Of a stretch of DNA of 64,000 nucleotides, positions 1 to 8,352 are shown in pieces. The stretch is from Bacteroidaceae bacterium (GTDB lineage: Bacteria; Bacteroidota; Bacteroidia; Bacteroidales; Bacteroidaceae). The stretch is from the NCBI GenBank assembly GCA_017615245.1, contig JAGAAL010000004.1, positions 1 to 64,000 on the forward strand, in the 5' to 3' direction. The number at the start of each line of letters is the position of its first letter. Position 1 is the stretch's first letter. The translations under genes and the position numbers were made by a program. The notes beneath the pieces are model-generated. The model was not told where the DNA came from. It saw only the letters and a program-made list of their open reading frames with translations, and ran no database searches.

Positions 1-90
1 AATATATTAAAAATTCATTTAAAATGTAAAATGTAGAATGAAAAAATATAATATTTTTCAACTTTCAAATTTCAACTTTCAACTTTTTTT

Positions 91-98
91 TATCTTTG
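91..98 (+). promoter_or_regulatory. Bacteroidetes -7 promoter box for the esterase gene
   Basis: TATCTTTG matches the Bacteroidetes sigma-70 (SigAB) -7 consensus TAnnTTTG. It lies 26 bases before the ATG at 125, so upstream in-frame ATGs (for example at 38) would not be transcribed. This fixes the start at 125. Confidence 0.8.
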
Positions 99-124
99 CA
101 TGCATAAATACAAATCATGATATA

Positions 125-1915
125 ATGAAACGACTGACATCCCTTTTACTGCTTGTAGCAATCTGTTTGACTGCTTCGGCTCAATTACAAAAACTGACTG
201 TAAACGGAACTGAGCGTACTTATTTGGCTTACGCTCCGAAAAACCTTGCCGCCAACCGCCCCCTGTTTATCTTCTGTCACGGTTACAACCAAGATGCCGG
301 CTGGATGATGAACAACGAGTTCAAGAATGATAAAGTGAGTATGGAGGCTGTGTGCGACACGGCTAAGTTCGTCATCATCTTCCCTAACGGTATCGACAAA
401 TCGTGGGATACTGGGGGCGACCGTGACATCAACTTCGTCAAGGCCTTGATTGACCAGATGGTGAAGCAATACAAGATCGACCGCAACCGCGTGTATCTCG
501 GCGGTTTCTCGATGGGCGGTATGTTCACCTACCACGCCATGAACAAGATTCCCGACCTCATTGCAGCCTTTGTACCTGTAAGCGGTTATCCGATGGGAGG
601 CGCATCGGCCAATGCAAACGTACGTCCGATACCTATCATGCAGATTCACGGAACAGGCGACGATGTGTGTGCATTCAGCGGGGCACAACCTGCGCTGAAC
701 GTGTGGATCAAGCATAACGGTTGTCCGACAACAGCCAAAGTGGTAAGCAACTACAATGGGTTCAATTGTAAGATGCATACATGGGGACCAGGTAAAGACG
801 GCGTTGAAGTAAAGCTGTTAGAACTCGCAAATAAAGGCCATTGGATTTGCAAGGAAACACAAGTGTACACAGGTAAAGAGATGTGGAATTTCTGCAAACG
901 CTATTCGCTTAACTTCACAGCTCCATCAGTATCTTTCACATCGCCCTACCCTGGAACTTCTCACCTTTTTTTTTCGCCCGACAATAGTGTCAATATTCCC
1001 AGCGTCCAACTGACTGCTACAGCATCCGACCCGAACGGGAAAGTGGCTCAGGTCGACTTCTACGACGGCACAGAACTGATTGCCACCCTGACACAGGCTC
1101 CTTACACCTTTACGGTAGAGAATCCGACAGCTGGGGAACATACCTTCAAAGCCATAGCGACCGACAACGACGGAGAAACTGCCGAAGCAACGGTCGTGGT
1201 CAACTATAAGGTTGGACGCAGCCACATGTTTCATAACGACTTCGTGGAGAGCGGTAGCATCCCTTTAGGTTGGACCACCTACGACGGAGCCGAACGCAGG
1301 AGCGGCTTTAGCAACGGATACTCATCGGGCAGTCGCGTGTTGCAGTTCACCTCGTCTACCCGTGATTTCGAATACGGGCTGTATTTCCGTAACCAAAACG
1401 GCAAACAGCGCGTGGGATATGCCAAATATGGATTGGCAGCATCGCACTCTACGCTGACTCTTAGTCCTGGTGTGTATATGTTACGATACAGAATGTGCAA
1501 CTGGAATAACCCCGAGGCAGCCCCTATCGACATTTGTGTAGAGAAGAAGAATGACGGCCAAGCAATTGCATCGACCACATATACACCAAATGTCAATATC
1601 GGGAACGACGTGTCGAAAAGCATCAAGGGCACACGCATCATGACCTTTGAATTTGTTGTGAAGGAAGAAGACGATTATCTCCTTTCTTTCTATGCAGCCG
1701 ACAAGGAATGGGGCGACGGAGTGATTGGCTATCTGATGCTTGCAGCGAAAGAATACACAAGCGGAATTGAGCACACATCACTCTCCACTAAAGGGAAGGG
1801 AGCGATTTACAACCTCCAAGGCCAGCGAATCTTCACTCCTCTTCGAGGGGGAGACGGAGGGGGGCTTCCGAAGGGGTTGAATATCATTGACGGAAAGAAG
1901 ATATGGGTGAAATAA
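125..1915 (+). CDS. Secreted alpha/beta-hydrolase esterase (PHB depolymerase/feruloyl esterase-like) with Ig-like domain and T9SS-type tail
   Basis: The product is 596 aa. It has a signal peptide (residues 1-19, ending TASA/Q), an esterase domain (about 25-260) of the LpqC/CE1 type, an Ig-like beta-sandwich (about 265-360), a carbohydrate-binding-like region, and a C-terminal tail with IYNLQGQR and KGLNIIDGKKIWVK. The nucleophile is Ser129 in GGFSMGG, with Asp179/180 in HGTGDD and His239 in KGHW as the other triad candidates. It probably removes acyl or feruloyl groups from plant polysaccharide outside the cell. The start at 125 follows a TATCTTTG box. A dinucleotide-length reading frame (ATG ATA TAA at 117-125) overlaps the start codon. 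A G/C-rich palindromic repeat is inserted in frame in the tail (1836-1867). The substrate is not known. Confidence 0.82.
   Translation: MKRLTSLLLLVAICLTASAQLQKLTVNGTERTYLAYAPKNLAANRPLFIFCHGYNQDAGWMMNNEFKNDKVSMEAVCDTAKFVIIFPNGIDKSWDTGGDRDINFVKALIDQMVKQYKIDRNRVYLGGFSMGGMFTYHAMNKIPDLIAAFVPVSGYPMGGASANANVRPIPIMQIHGTGDDVCAFSGAQPALNVWIKHNGCPTTAKVVSNYNGFNCKMHTWGPGKDGVEVKLLELANKGHWICKETQVYTGKEMWNFCKRYSLNFTAPSVSFTSPYPGTSHLFFSPDNSVNIPSVQLTATASDPNGKVAQVDFYDGTELIATLTQAPYTFTVENPTAGEHTFKAIATDNDGETAEATVVVNYKVGRSHMFHNDFVESGSIPLGWTTYDGAERRSGFSNGYSSGSRVLQFTSSTRDFEYGLYFRNQNGKQRVGYAKYGLAASHSTLTLSPGVYMLRYRMCNWNNPEAAPIDICVEKKNDGQAIASTTYTPNVNIGNDVSKSIKGTRIMTFEFVVKEEDDYLLSFYAADKEWGDGVIGYLMLAAKEYTSGIEHTSLSTKGKGAIYNLQGQRIFTPLRGGDGGGLPKGLNIIDGKKIWVK
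1836..1867 (+). repeat. G/C-rich palindromic repeat, copy inside the esterase gene
   Basis: CTCC/GGAG arms are followed by CGGAGGGGGGCTT. This is one of about ten related copies in the window and it is read in frame, adding residues around TPLRGGDGGGL to the C-terminal tail. Confidence 0.7.
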
Positions 1916-1979
1916 CGTGAAGAGTGATGAAAAAGTGAAAAAATAGTAAATAGTCAATTGTCAAATCGTAAATAATTAC

Positions 1980-1987
1980 TATCTTTG
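1980..1987 (+). promoter_or_regulatory. -7 promoter box for the nucleotidyltransferase gene
   Basis: TATCTTTG has a TTG at 1958-1960, 19 bases upstream, which fits the -33 element. It gives a leader of roughly 30 nt before the ATG at 2025. Confidence 0.8.
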
Positions 1988-2024
1988 CACCCCAGAATAA
2001 GAATTACATTAAACTTGTATAATT

Positions 2025-2933
2025 ATGAAACCAACATTATTCTTACTTGCTGCTGGTATGGGAAGCCGTTACGGGGGCTTAAAGCAGCTCGACGGTCTGG
2101 GACCTAACGGTGAGACCATCATGGATTATAGTATATACGATGCCGTCCGTGCCGGATTCGGCAAGATTGTATGGGTCATCCGCAAGGATTTCGAGGAGCA
2201 GTTCCGCACGCAGATTCTCGCTAAGTACGAGGGTAAGGTGGAGTGTGAGCTGTGCTTCCAGGCACTCGATGCGCTGCCTGAAGGATTCACTTGTCCAGAA
2301 GGACGTGTAAAGCCTTGGGGTACAAACCACGCTGTGCTGATGGGTAAGGACATCATCAAGGAGCCATTCTGTGTCATCAACTGCGATGACTTCTATGGCC
2401 GCGATGCATTTGCACAAATCGGTAAGTTCCTCAGCGAACTGCCTGCAGGAGCCAAGAACAAGTACGCGATGGTAGGTTTCCGCGTATGCAACACGCTGAG
2501 CGAAAATGGTTCTGTAGCTCGCGGCATCTGCTCAACCAACGAACAGCATCACCTGACTGACGTAGTAGAGCGCACAGAGATTCTGCGTGTCGATGGTAAG
2601 ATCTGCTATAAGGATGGTAACGCATGGGTAGAGATTCCTGAGAACTCACCTGTATCGATGAACATGTGGGGCTTTACACCCGACTACTTCGAGCACAGCG
2701 AAGCTTATTTCAAGGTATTCCTCAGCGACCCGAAGAACATGGAGAACCTCAAGGCCGAGTTCTTTATTCCATTGATGGTAAACAAACTCATCAACGAAGG
2801 AACTGCTACCGTAGAGGTACTCGACACCACTTCAAAGTGGTTTGGTGTAACCTATGCAGCCGACCGTCCAGACACCGTAGCTCGCATCAAGTCGCTCATC
2901 GAAGCTGGCGAATATCCCGAGAAGCTCTGGTAA
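2025..2933 (+). CDS. Nucleotidyltransferase family protein (sugar-1-phosphate NTP transferase-like)
   Basis: The product is 302 aa with the nucleotide-binding start LAAGMGSRYGGLKQLDGLGP, the glycine-rich loop and PP-binding Arg/Lys typical of glucose-1-phosphate nucleotidyltransferases, and a metal-binding aspartate pair in NCDDFYG near residue 120. It should join NTP and a sugar phosphate to give NDP-sugar and PPi in the cytoplasm. It lacks the C-terminal beta-helix of acyltransferase fusions. Related Bacteroidetes proteins are annotated only as nucleotidyltransferase, so the sugar is left open. It is transcribed alone from the box at 1980, and the downstream EEP gene begins 52 bases later after a TTTAGAC-rich spacer. 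Confidence 0.8.
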   Translation: MKPTLFLLAAGMGSRYGGLKQLDGLGPNGETIMDYSIYDAVRAGFGKIVWVIRKDFEEQFRTQILAKYEGKVECELCFQALDALPEGFTCPEGRVKPWGTNHAVLMGKDIIKEPFCVINCDDFYGRDAFAQIGKFLSELPAGAKNKYAMVGFRVCNTLSENGSVARGICSTNEQHHLTDVVERTEILRVDGKICYKDGNAWVEIPENSPVSMNMWGFTPDYFEHSEAYFKVFLSDPKNMENLKAEFFIPLMVNKLINEGTATVEVLDTTSKWFGVTYAADRPDTVARIKSLIEAGEYPEKLW

Positions 2934-2983
2934 GAGTTTAGGCCTTAGACTTTAGGCGTTAGACCTTAGACTTTAGACGCTAG
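2934..2983 (+). repeat. TTTAGAC-type microrepeat spacer
   Basis: The spacer is built of variants of CTTAGACTTTAG and GCGTTAGAC repeated about five times, ending just before the next ATG. A related TTTAGAG repeat lies between surE and lpxB (60450-60481). Confidence 0.7.
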
Positions 2984-2985
2984 TT

Positions 2986-4008
2986 ATGAATTATGAAAGA
3001 CCTTCATTCCGATTGCCTTACCGCCAAAGGTGTGGAATGGGGGTTTTTCTGTTTTTTATAGGGCTGTTGTGGCTGTTCGCAGTTGGGCAGATACAGGCAC
3101 AGGGGCTAACCGTGATGACCTACAACTGCGAGAATGCGTTCGACACGATTCACGATGAGGGAAAACGCGACGAAGAATACCTGCCTGAGGGGACGCGACA
3201 CTGGACGCGTCACCGCATGTATGAGAAACTGAAAAACATAGGAAAGGTGATTGTAGCAGCCGACACGTTGCGACCCATAGACCTCATTGGATTGGAGGAA
3301 GTTGAAAACGATACGGTCCTCACCTATTTGACCCGCAGGACAGCCTTATCGGCGCTGGGGTACGAATACCTGATGACCCAATCGCCCGACCAACGTGGTA
3401 TCGATGTTGCACTATTATACAATCCGCTCATGTTCCGCCCCATTCATCACGATTGCATCCGCATAGACACATCAAGACCGACACGTGATGTGCTGCACGT
3501 CTGCGGCATCACAGGCAGGAACCCAGTTGACACACTCGACATCTATGTGGTACATCTACCATCGAAGTTGGGAGGTGCAACAGGCGAGCAAAACCGTCGG
3601 AAGGTGGTAGATGCCATTACTGCATCAACCGATTCGGTCTTTGCTGTACGACCTGCAGCCAAGATACTTATCATGGGCGACTTCAACGACGGACCGACAT
3701 CCGAACTGCTGCAAACAAGTTTCCGACGATTCCGGAATCTTGCGACAGAGTACAGCAGCAAGGGAGAAGGGTCATACAAGTATCAGGGAGATTGGGACAC
3801 CATCGACCAGATGCTAATCAGCGAAGGGCTTATCAACCCATCAGGCGGAGGACTGAGGTTCCATGAAGCAAAAGTGCTGCTCCTGCCGTTCCTTGTGGAA
3901 ACAGATGCGGAATACGGAGGCAGAAAGCCAAACCGGACATTCGAGGGATATAATTATCACGGAGGTTTCAGCGATCACCTGCCAGTTGTGATGAAGTTGA
4001 AGAAATAA
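2986..4008 (+). CDS. Secreted endonuclease/exonuclease/phosphatase (EEP) family protein
   Basis: The product is 340 aa. EEP-fold motifs occur in order: TYNCENAF (start of fold), GLEEVEN (metal-binding Glu), the RGIDVALLY strand, VVHLPSK, MGDFND (Asp/Asn pair) and SDHLPVV (Asp-His). A hydrophobic segment GVFLFFIGLLWLFAVG, followed by IQAQ, looks like a signal peptide, so it probably acts outside the cytoplasm. The start at 2986 gives a long charged N-region; an internal ATG at codon 18 (MGVFLFF) gives a shorter, more standard signal peptide. Substrate could be DNA, RNA or a phosphodiester and cannot be read from the sequence. Confidence 0.82.
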   Translation: MNYERPSFRLPYRQRCGMGVFLFFIGLLWLFAVGQIQAQGLTVMTYNCENAFDTIHDEGKRDEEYLPEGTRHWTRHRMYEKLKNIGKVIVAADTLRPIDLIGLEEVENDTVLTYLTRRTALSALGYEYLMTQSPDQRGIDVALLYNPLMFRPIHHDCIRIDTSRPTRDVLHVCGITGRNPVDTLDIYVVHLPSKLGGATGEQNRRKVVDAITASTDSVFAVRPAAKILIMGDFNDGPTSELLQTSFRRFRNLATEYSSKGEGSYKYQGDWDTIDQMLISEGLINPSGGGLRFHEAKVLLLPFLVETDAEYGGRKPNRTFEGYNYHGGFSDHLPVVMKLKK

Positions 4009-4011
4009 CGA

Positions 4012-4039
4012 ATATGGGCACTTGAAAGAGCGCCCATAT
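4012..4039 (+). terminator. Hairpin between convergent EEP gene and gdhA
   Basis: ATATGGGC pairs with GCCCATAT over a 12-base loop, just after the EEP stop. The T-run is weak (CTTCTGTT), so terminator activity is likely but not certain. Confidence 0.5.
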
Positions 4040-4049
4040 CTTCTGTTAA

Positions 4050-4136
4050 ACGATGCCTTGCGCCATCATCGGGAACACATTGGCTTCGCTACGCTACGCC
4101 GAAGTGTCCGCTATACGATGCCTTGCGCCATCATCG
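4050..4136. repeat. 22-bp direct repeat duplicating the 3' end of gdhA around a hairpin
   Basis: ACGATGCCTTGCGCCATCAT continues 2 bases further in both copies (4050-4071 and 4115-4136). On the minus strand both encode MMAQGIV and a stop (TAA in the outer copy, TAG in the gene). The 43 bases between contain an imperfect inverted repeat (GGCTTCG/CGCCGAAG). Confidence 0.85.
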
Positions 4137-5448
4137 CTTTGGCCACTTTCATAAATCCTGCGATGTTCGCTCCTTTTACATAATTGATATAGCCGTCAGT
4201 CTGGCGACCATACTTGACACATTGCTCGTGGATGCCATGCATGATGTGATGGAGGCGTTGGTCAACTTCCTCTGCACTCCAACTGATATGCATCGCATTC
4301 TGGCTCATCTCCAAGCCCGAAGTAGCCACACCACCTGCGTTAACTGCCTTGCCTGGCGCATAGAGCATCTTGTGCTCGATGAAGAGGTCAATAGCCTCAG
4401 GCGTACAACCCATGTTCGAGATTTCGCCCACACAGGTCACACCATTGTCAATCAACTGACGGGCATCATCACCGTTGAGTTCGTTCTGTGTAGCACAAGG
4501 AAGAGCGATATCACACTTCACCTCCCACGGACGACGGTTGGCATAGAACGTGCTACCTGGGAATCGCTCAGCATAAGGAGCACAGATATCATTACCTGAG
4601 TTGCGGAGGTCGAGCATATAGTCAATCTTCTCCTCGTCAAGACCTGCCGGATCGTAGATATAGCCATCAGGACCACTGATGGTGATTACCTTCGCACCCA
4701 TTTGCGTGGCTTTCGTAGCAGCTCCCCAAGCCACGTTTCCGAAGCCTGAGATGGCGATGGTCTTACCCTTGATGTCGATACCCTGGTCCTGTAACATCTC
4801 ACGGACGAAATAGAGGCCGCCGAATCCCGTTGCCTCGGGACGGACGAGCGAACCGCCATACTCCAACCCTTTACCCGTAAGCACACCGCTCCAGTCGCGA
4901 GTGAGTTTCTTGTACTCTCCAAACAGATAGCCGATTTCTCGAGCGCCAACGCCAATATCGCCTGCAGGGATATCGATTTCCGGACCGATATAGCGATAGA
5001 GCTCACTCATGAAAGCCTGACAGAATCGCATCACTTCTGCATCGCTCTTGCCGCGAATGCTGAAGTCGGAACCACCCTTACCTCCACCCATCGGGAGTGT
5101 GGTGAGCGCATTCTTGAAGGTCTGCTCGAAGCCGAGAAACTTCAGAATCGAGAGGTTGACAGATGCATGGAAGCGCAATCCACCTTTGTAAGGACCAATA
5201 GCGCTGTTGAACTGTACACGATAGCCGATGTTCACCTGCACTTCACCCTTATCGTCCACCCAAGGGACACGGAAGGTAATGATGCGTTCAGGTTCTACGA
5301 GTCGTTCGATGAGCTTCACGCGTTCGAATTCTGGATGCTGATTGTAAACATCCTCAATACTCATAAGTACCTCATGTACGGCTTGCAGGTACTCTTTCTC
5401 TCCTGGATGTTTGGCCTCCAGGTTGGCCATAATCTTACTAATATCCAT
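4111..5448 (-). CDS. gdhA: NADP-specific glutamate dehydrogenase
   Basis: The product is 445 aa, full length for the hexameric NADP-dependent family. It reductively aminates 2-oxoglutarate to glutamate for ammonium assimilation. Motifs: GPYKGGLRFH, PMGGGKGG with the catalytic/substrate Lys region, DIPAGDIGVGAREIGY, and the nucleotide-binding GFGNVAWGA. The start is 4 bases after the stop of the upstream PLC-like gene, so the two may be co-transcribed; no TAnnTTTG box was found directly upstream. The 3' end is duplicated 65 bases downstream. Confidence 0.96.
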   Translation of the reverse strand: MDISKIMANLEAKHPGEKEYLQAVHEVLMSIEDVYNQHPEFERVKLIERLVEPERIITFRVPWVDDKGEVQVNIGYRVQFNSAIGPYKGGLRFHASVNLSILKFLGFEQTFKNALTTLPMGGGKGGSDFSIRGKSDAEVMRFCQAFMSELYRYIGPEIDIPAGDIGVGAREIGYLFGEYKKLTRDWSGVLTGKGLEYGGSLVRPEATGFGGLYFVREMLQDQGIDIKGKTIAISGFGNVAWGAATKATQMGAKVITISGPDGYIYDPAGLDEEKIDYMLDLRNSGNDICAPYAERFPGSTFYANRRPWEVKCDIALPCATQNELNGDDARQLIDNGVTCVGEISNMGCTPEAIDLFIEHKMLYAPGKAVNAGGVATSGLEMSQNAMHISWSAEEVDQRLHHIMHGIHEQCVKYGRQTDGYINYVKGANIAGFMKVAKAMMAQGIV

Positions 5449-5452
5449 AGTT

Positions 5453-6475
5453 TTATTTGTTAATAAAGTTCGATGCGATGATTTCTTTTACCAATTCCTT
5501 CCCTCGTATGTCATACCCGTGACTACGATCGACTGCAGCGAAGTCCATGAGAACAATACCTGTAGAGCCGCGATGAGTGTGGAGATAGTCGAGCATAGCA
5601 GCATGGGTGTGAGCGGCATTATCGCGGTAACCGTTGCTGCGCGATATATCGTGCCCGAAGAGTTTCGTCACTTTGGAATACGCAGAACAGAAGTTCAGCA
5701 CCCATACTATTTCTTCGGGTTGGGTAGCATGATGGCTGGTACTGAATTCGAGCATACGACGGAGGGCAGCAACTTTGACGTCGAGTGCCCCTTGAGCATA
5801 AGTCGACGAAAAGTCCTGCATATAAGCCTTGGCTTCTGTGCCGCGAGCACCGACGATGCGCCCCTGAGTCTGTCGTCGCCAATCAGGACTACCTGTCCAA
5901 TTGCGGAAGATGCCACCTACAGGTGTACCGCTATAGGCATTTCGGCTAAGTATCAATATCTTGCCACGAAGGTCGCGCACATGGAGGTCGGGACGGAAAT
6001 CAGCAAAACTCTCACGCCAACTAGGTCGATGGAGCAGTTCGGTGATACGCTCTTCATACTGGCCCTCCACCTTGTCGCCATCGCCTGCATGGAGCAGGTG
6101 AATGACGATAAATTCGGAGGGATTGTCGCGCAACCACGTCTGCATCATCTGTAGCACATCCTCAAAATGGAGGCGTGTGGGCATCATGCCGTGATTGAGG
6201 TTCATGTGGCGTTTATAGACAGCAGGGCGAAGGTCGAAAGCACGAACACCTGCTTCCCAAAGTGCAGGCAGTTCGAGGTCCTGCGTCTTGGCAAACAAGT
6301 TCCCTATCGCGCCGTTCAGTCCTGCCCATCCGCTCCCTGTCGCCGCATCGTGGGCACCAGGGATGGACAACTCGGCTACAAGCGCGTCATCGGGCAGTCG
6401 CGCCATCCAGTTTTCGGCTCGCAGAATCGGTACGAGCAAAACCGTTGCCAATAGAACGCCAATTAATCGCTTCAT
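5453..6475 (-). CDS. Secreted phosphatidylinositol-specific phospholipase C-like (PLC-X) protein
   Basis: The product is 340 aa from the ATG at 6475: signal peptide (RLIGVLLATVLLVPILRA), then a PI-PLC X-type barrel with His in SIPGAHDAAT, FDLRPAV and His in NLNHG, the pair expected for general acid/base catalysis, and VIHLLH. It probably cleaves phosphoinositol or GPI-like phosphodiesters outside the cytoplasm; no Ca-binding set was confirmed. The start at 6475 rather than further upstream is supported by the minus-strand box at 6512-6519. gdhA follows after 4 bases. Confidence 0.82.
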   Translation of the reverse strand: MKRLIGVLLATVLLVPILRAENWMARLPDDALVAELSIPGAHDAATGSGWAGLNGAIGNLFAKTQDLELPALWEAGVRAFDLRPAVYKRHMNLNHGMMPTRLHFEDVLQMMQTWLRDNPSEFIVIHLLHAGDGDKVEGQYEERITELLHRPSWRESFADFRPDLHVRDLRGKILILSRNAYSGTPVGGIFRNWTGSPDWRRQTQGRIVGARGTEAKAYMQDFSSTYAQGALDVKVAALRRMLEFSTSHHATQPEEIVWVLNFCSAYSKVTKLFGHDISRSNGYRDNAAHTHAAMLDYLHTHRGSTGIVLMDFAAVDRSHGYDIRGKELVKEIIASNFINK

Positions 6476-6511
6476 TGTGTCAATTATCGGTAAAATATCC
6501 GTTCGACGCAA

Positions 6512-6519
6512 CAAAGGTA
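6512..6519 (-). promoter_or_regulatory. -7 promoter box for the PLC-like gene
   Basis: On the minus strand the sequence reads TACCTTTG, 36 bases before the ATG at 6475. Confidence 0.78.
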
Positions 6520-6563
6520 CAAAATAATTTATAATGTATAATGTATATTTTATAATAATTTCG

Positions 6564-6571
6564 TAATTTTG
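6564..6571 (+). promoter_or_regulatory. -7 promoter box for the FNT gene
   Basis: TAATTTTG (TAnnTTTG) lies upstream of the FNT start and is divergent from the box at 6512-6519. Confidence 0.75.
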
Positions 6572-6622
6572 CACTCGGAAAAAGCTTAAACAACAAAATT
6601 GCCAAACTCACTTATCCAAGAC

Positions 6623-7240
6623 ATGAAAGATTTTATCGCAACGCTTCGTAGCAGCATCATGGCCGGCATCTGTATCGGCATCGCTGGTTTCGGCTATCTG
6701 ATGAGCAAAGACATCATCGGTATCGTACTCTTTACTTTCGGCCTTCTCGCCGTCGTTCATTATGGTTTCAAACTCTTCACAGGAACGGTTGGTTTCTGTG
6801 GCGGCAGCAAAGGTCTGCCTGTAAGCGAGATTCCCAAAGTGTTGCTTGGTAATATCATCGGCACCCTGCTTGTAGCACTCCTCAGTTACAATTCGGCAGC
6901 CGACCTGCAAGGTGTGGCTCAAGGCATTCTTGAGAGCCGTCTTGCGAACGGTCCTCTGCGTTGCGGACTGTTAGCCATCGGGTGCGGATTCATCATGACT
7001 GTAAGTGTGAAGTTTGCAAAGTACGAGAACAAATGGTACCCCCTGCTCTATGGTGTGCCCATCTTCATCGTGTGCGGATTCCCTCACTGCATCGCCGATG
7101 CATTCTACTATCTCGCCGTCCCCGTTGACTTCTGGGCAGTTCACCTTATAGATATATTAATACTCTACATCGCCATTGTGCTCGGCAACACAGTCGGCTG
7201 TAACCTTGTCCGCATCATCAAGTGGGATAAAGAAATATAG
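6623..7240 (+). CDS. Formate/nitrite transporter (FNT) family protein, short form
   Basis: The product is 205 aa with about six hydrophobic segments (AGICIGIAGFGYLM, IIGIVLFTFGLLAVVHYGF, LLGNIIGTLLVALLSY, CGLLAIGCGFIMTVSV, YGVPIFIVCGFPHCIADAFYYL, IDILILYIAIVLGNTVG). GFCGGSKGLP resembles the re-entrant loop and GNTVG the last FNT helix. FNT proteins form pentameric channels for formate, nitrite or hydrosulfide. It is shorter than the usual 260-280 aa. An ATG at 6623 is preferred to a TTG at 6599. Substrate is unknown. Confidence 0.7.
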   Translation: MKDFIATLRSSIMAGICIGIAGFGYLMSKDIIGIVLFTFGLLAVVHYGFKLFTGTVGFCGGSKGLPVSEIPKVLLGNIIGTLLVALLSYNSAADLQGVAQGILESRLANGPLRCGLLAIGCGFIMTVSVKFAKYENKWYPLLYGVPIFIVCGFPHCIADAFYYLAVPVDFWAVHLIDILILYIAIVLGNTVGCNLVRIIKWDKEI

Positions 7241-7264
7241 AAGACCCTCCAAAGAAAAAAAAAT

Positions 7265-7296
7265 GAAAAACTTAGCTTTCTCGAGTTAAGTTTTTC
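7265..7296 (+). terminator. Hairpin between FNT gene and ECF sigma operon
   Basis: GAAAAACTTAG pairs with TTAAGTTTTTC around a 10-base loop, followed by TTGTTGTTT. It may end FNT transcription or shape the sigma gene leader. Confidence 0.55.
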
Positions 7297-7320
7297 TTGT
7301 TGTTTACGCATATTAGTTGT

Positions 7321-7821
7321 ATGACCCAAGCAGAGTTCGAACATATTGCCTGTGAGTTGCGCCCTTCGATGTGGAAGGTGGGCATGGATTTCTTCGGCTC
7401 GACCGACGATGCTGAGGACGTGGCGCAGGAGGCGCTGGTGCAGTTGTGGCAGTATGCAGAGAAACTGGATGCAGAGCGGAATATCGGCGGATTGGCGATA
7501 AGGATAGCGAAGCATTGCTGTGTGGACATGCAGCGCAAACGACGCGGAATCATCGTGGAACTGATGCCGGCACACGAACGGGAAACAGGCACGGATGCGT
7601 CGCCACACGAAGAACTGGAGCGCACGGAATTGGCAGAGCTGTTACAACAACTCATCGACAACCTAAACCCACGGGAACGCGAACTGTTCGAGCTTCGGCA
7701 GTTGGACGGCCTTTCAAACGACGAGATTTCCAAACGGACGGGCATAGCAAAAGCATCAATACAGGTGATGGTGTCGAGAGCAAGAAAGAAGATATACGAA
7801 GGGCTGCGCGAATTGAAATAG
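7321..7821 (+). CDS. RNA polymerase ECF-type sigma factor
   Basis: The product is 166 aa from the ATG at 7321. Region 2 is seen in STDDAEDVAQEALVQLWQYA and region 4 in LNPRERELFELRQLDGLSNDEISKRTGIAKASIQVMVSRARKKI, a helix-turn-helix that reads the -35 box. There is no region 1.1 or 3, as expected of ECF sigmas. It heads a run of four genes with 6-66-base gaps; the next encodes a single-pass membrane protein that is the likely anti-sigma. No TAnnTTTG box precedes it, which would fit self-activation. The signal it answers cannot be read from sequence. Confidence 0.9.
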   Translation: MTQAEFEHIACELRPSMWKVGMDFFGSTDDAEDVAQEALVQLWQYAEKLDAERNIGGLAIRIAKHCCVDMQRKRRGIIVELMPAHERETGTDASPHEELERTELAELLQQLIDNLNPRERELFELRQLDGLSNDEISKRTGIAKASIQVMVSRARKKIYEGLRELK

Positions 7822-7847
7822 ACCCCCTAACCCCCTTTAGGGGGAAG
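7822..7847 (-). repeat. G/C-rich palindromic repeat after the sigma gene
   Basis: The core CCCCCTTTAGGGGG lies in the sigma/anti-sigma spacer, with the accessory G-run on the left, i.e. in inverted orientation relative to the 1836 copy. Confidence 0.65.
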
Positions 7848-7887
7848 ATAACTTCTGAGCGAAGCGGTAACTTCTAAAATTGAGCAA

Positions 7888-8346
7888 ATGCGAAATTTAA
7901 AGAATATGAACAAGAACGAAGTAAATAAACTGATTGACAAGTACTTAGAAGGTGCGACCACGCCCGAAGAGGAACTGCGGCTCGCAAGGGAAGTGAACCG
8001 CGAGGATGCGCCTGCCGAATGGAAGGCCATCGGTGCGATGCTTGGTCAGTTGGCACTCGACGAGGCAGCGTACGACGAGGAAATGGCACGTCGCAGCAGT
8101 CGGAGTCTGTGGACACGCCGCATCGGCTGGGCTATGGCAGCCAGCATCGTGGTCGTGGCAGGTATCGGCTTGTGGCTGAACAGCCGCCAGGATAAGCAGG
8201 ACTACGAATGCATAGCCTACGTGAACGGTGAGGTCATCACCGACGAGACCCGCGTGCTGGCGATGGCCGAGGATGCCGTTTGCGACATCTTCAGCAACAG
8301 CGACGCAGAGGCTTCACTTTACGAAATGTTTAACCCAGAAGAATAG
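7888..8346 (+). CDS. Putative anti-sigma factor (single-pass membrane protein)
   Basis: The product is 152 aa (146 if the in-frame ATG at 7906 is used, giving MNKNEVNKLIDKYLEG). The N-terminal KLIDKYLEGATTPEEE segment is typical of small proteins that follow ECF sigma genes in Bacteroidetes. One membrane segment (about 83-100, GWAMAASIVVVAGIGLWL) separates a cytoplasmic N-half from a periplasmic acidic C-half. There is no carboxypeptidase-like or FecR domain. Position after the sigma gene is the main evidence for the anti-sigma role. Confidence 0.65.
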   Translation: MRNLKNMNKNEVNKLIDKYLEGATTPEEELRLAREVNREDAPAEWKAIGAMLGQLALDEAAYDEEMARRSSRSLWTRRIGWAMAASIVVVAGIGLWLNSRQDKQDYECIAYVNGEVITDETRVLAMAEDAVCDIFSNSDAEASLYEMFNPEE

Positions 8347-8352
8347 AAGAAT

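Noticed and set aside
6599..6622. TTG start for the FNT gene
   Set aside because: The ATG at 6623 gives a normal N-terminus and the upstream codons add nothing conserved.
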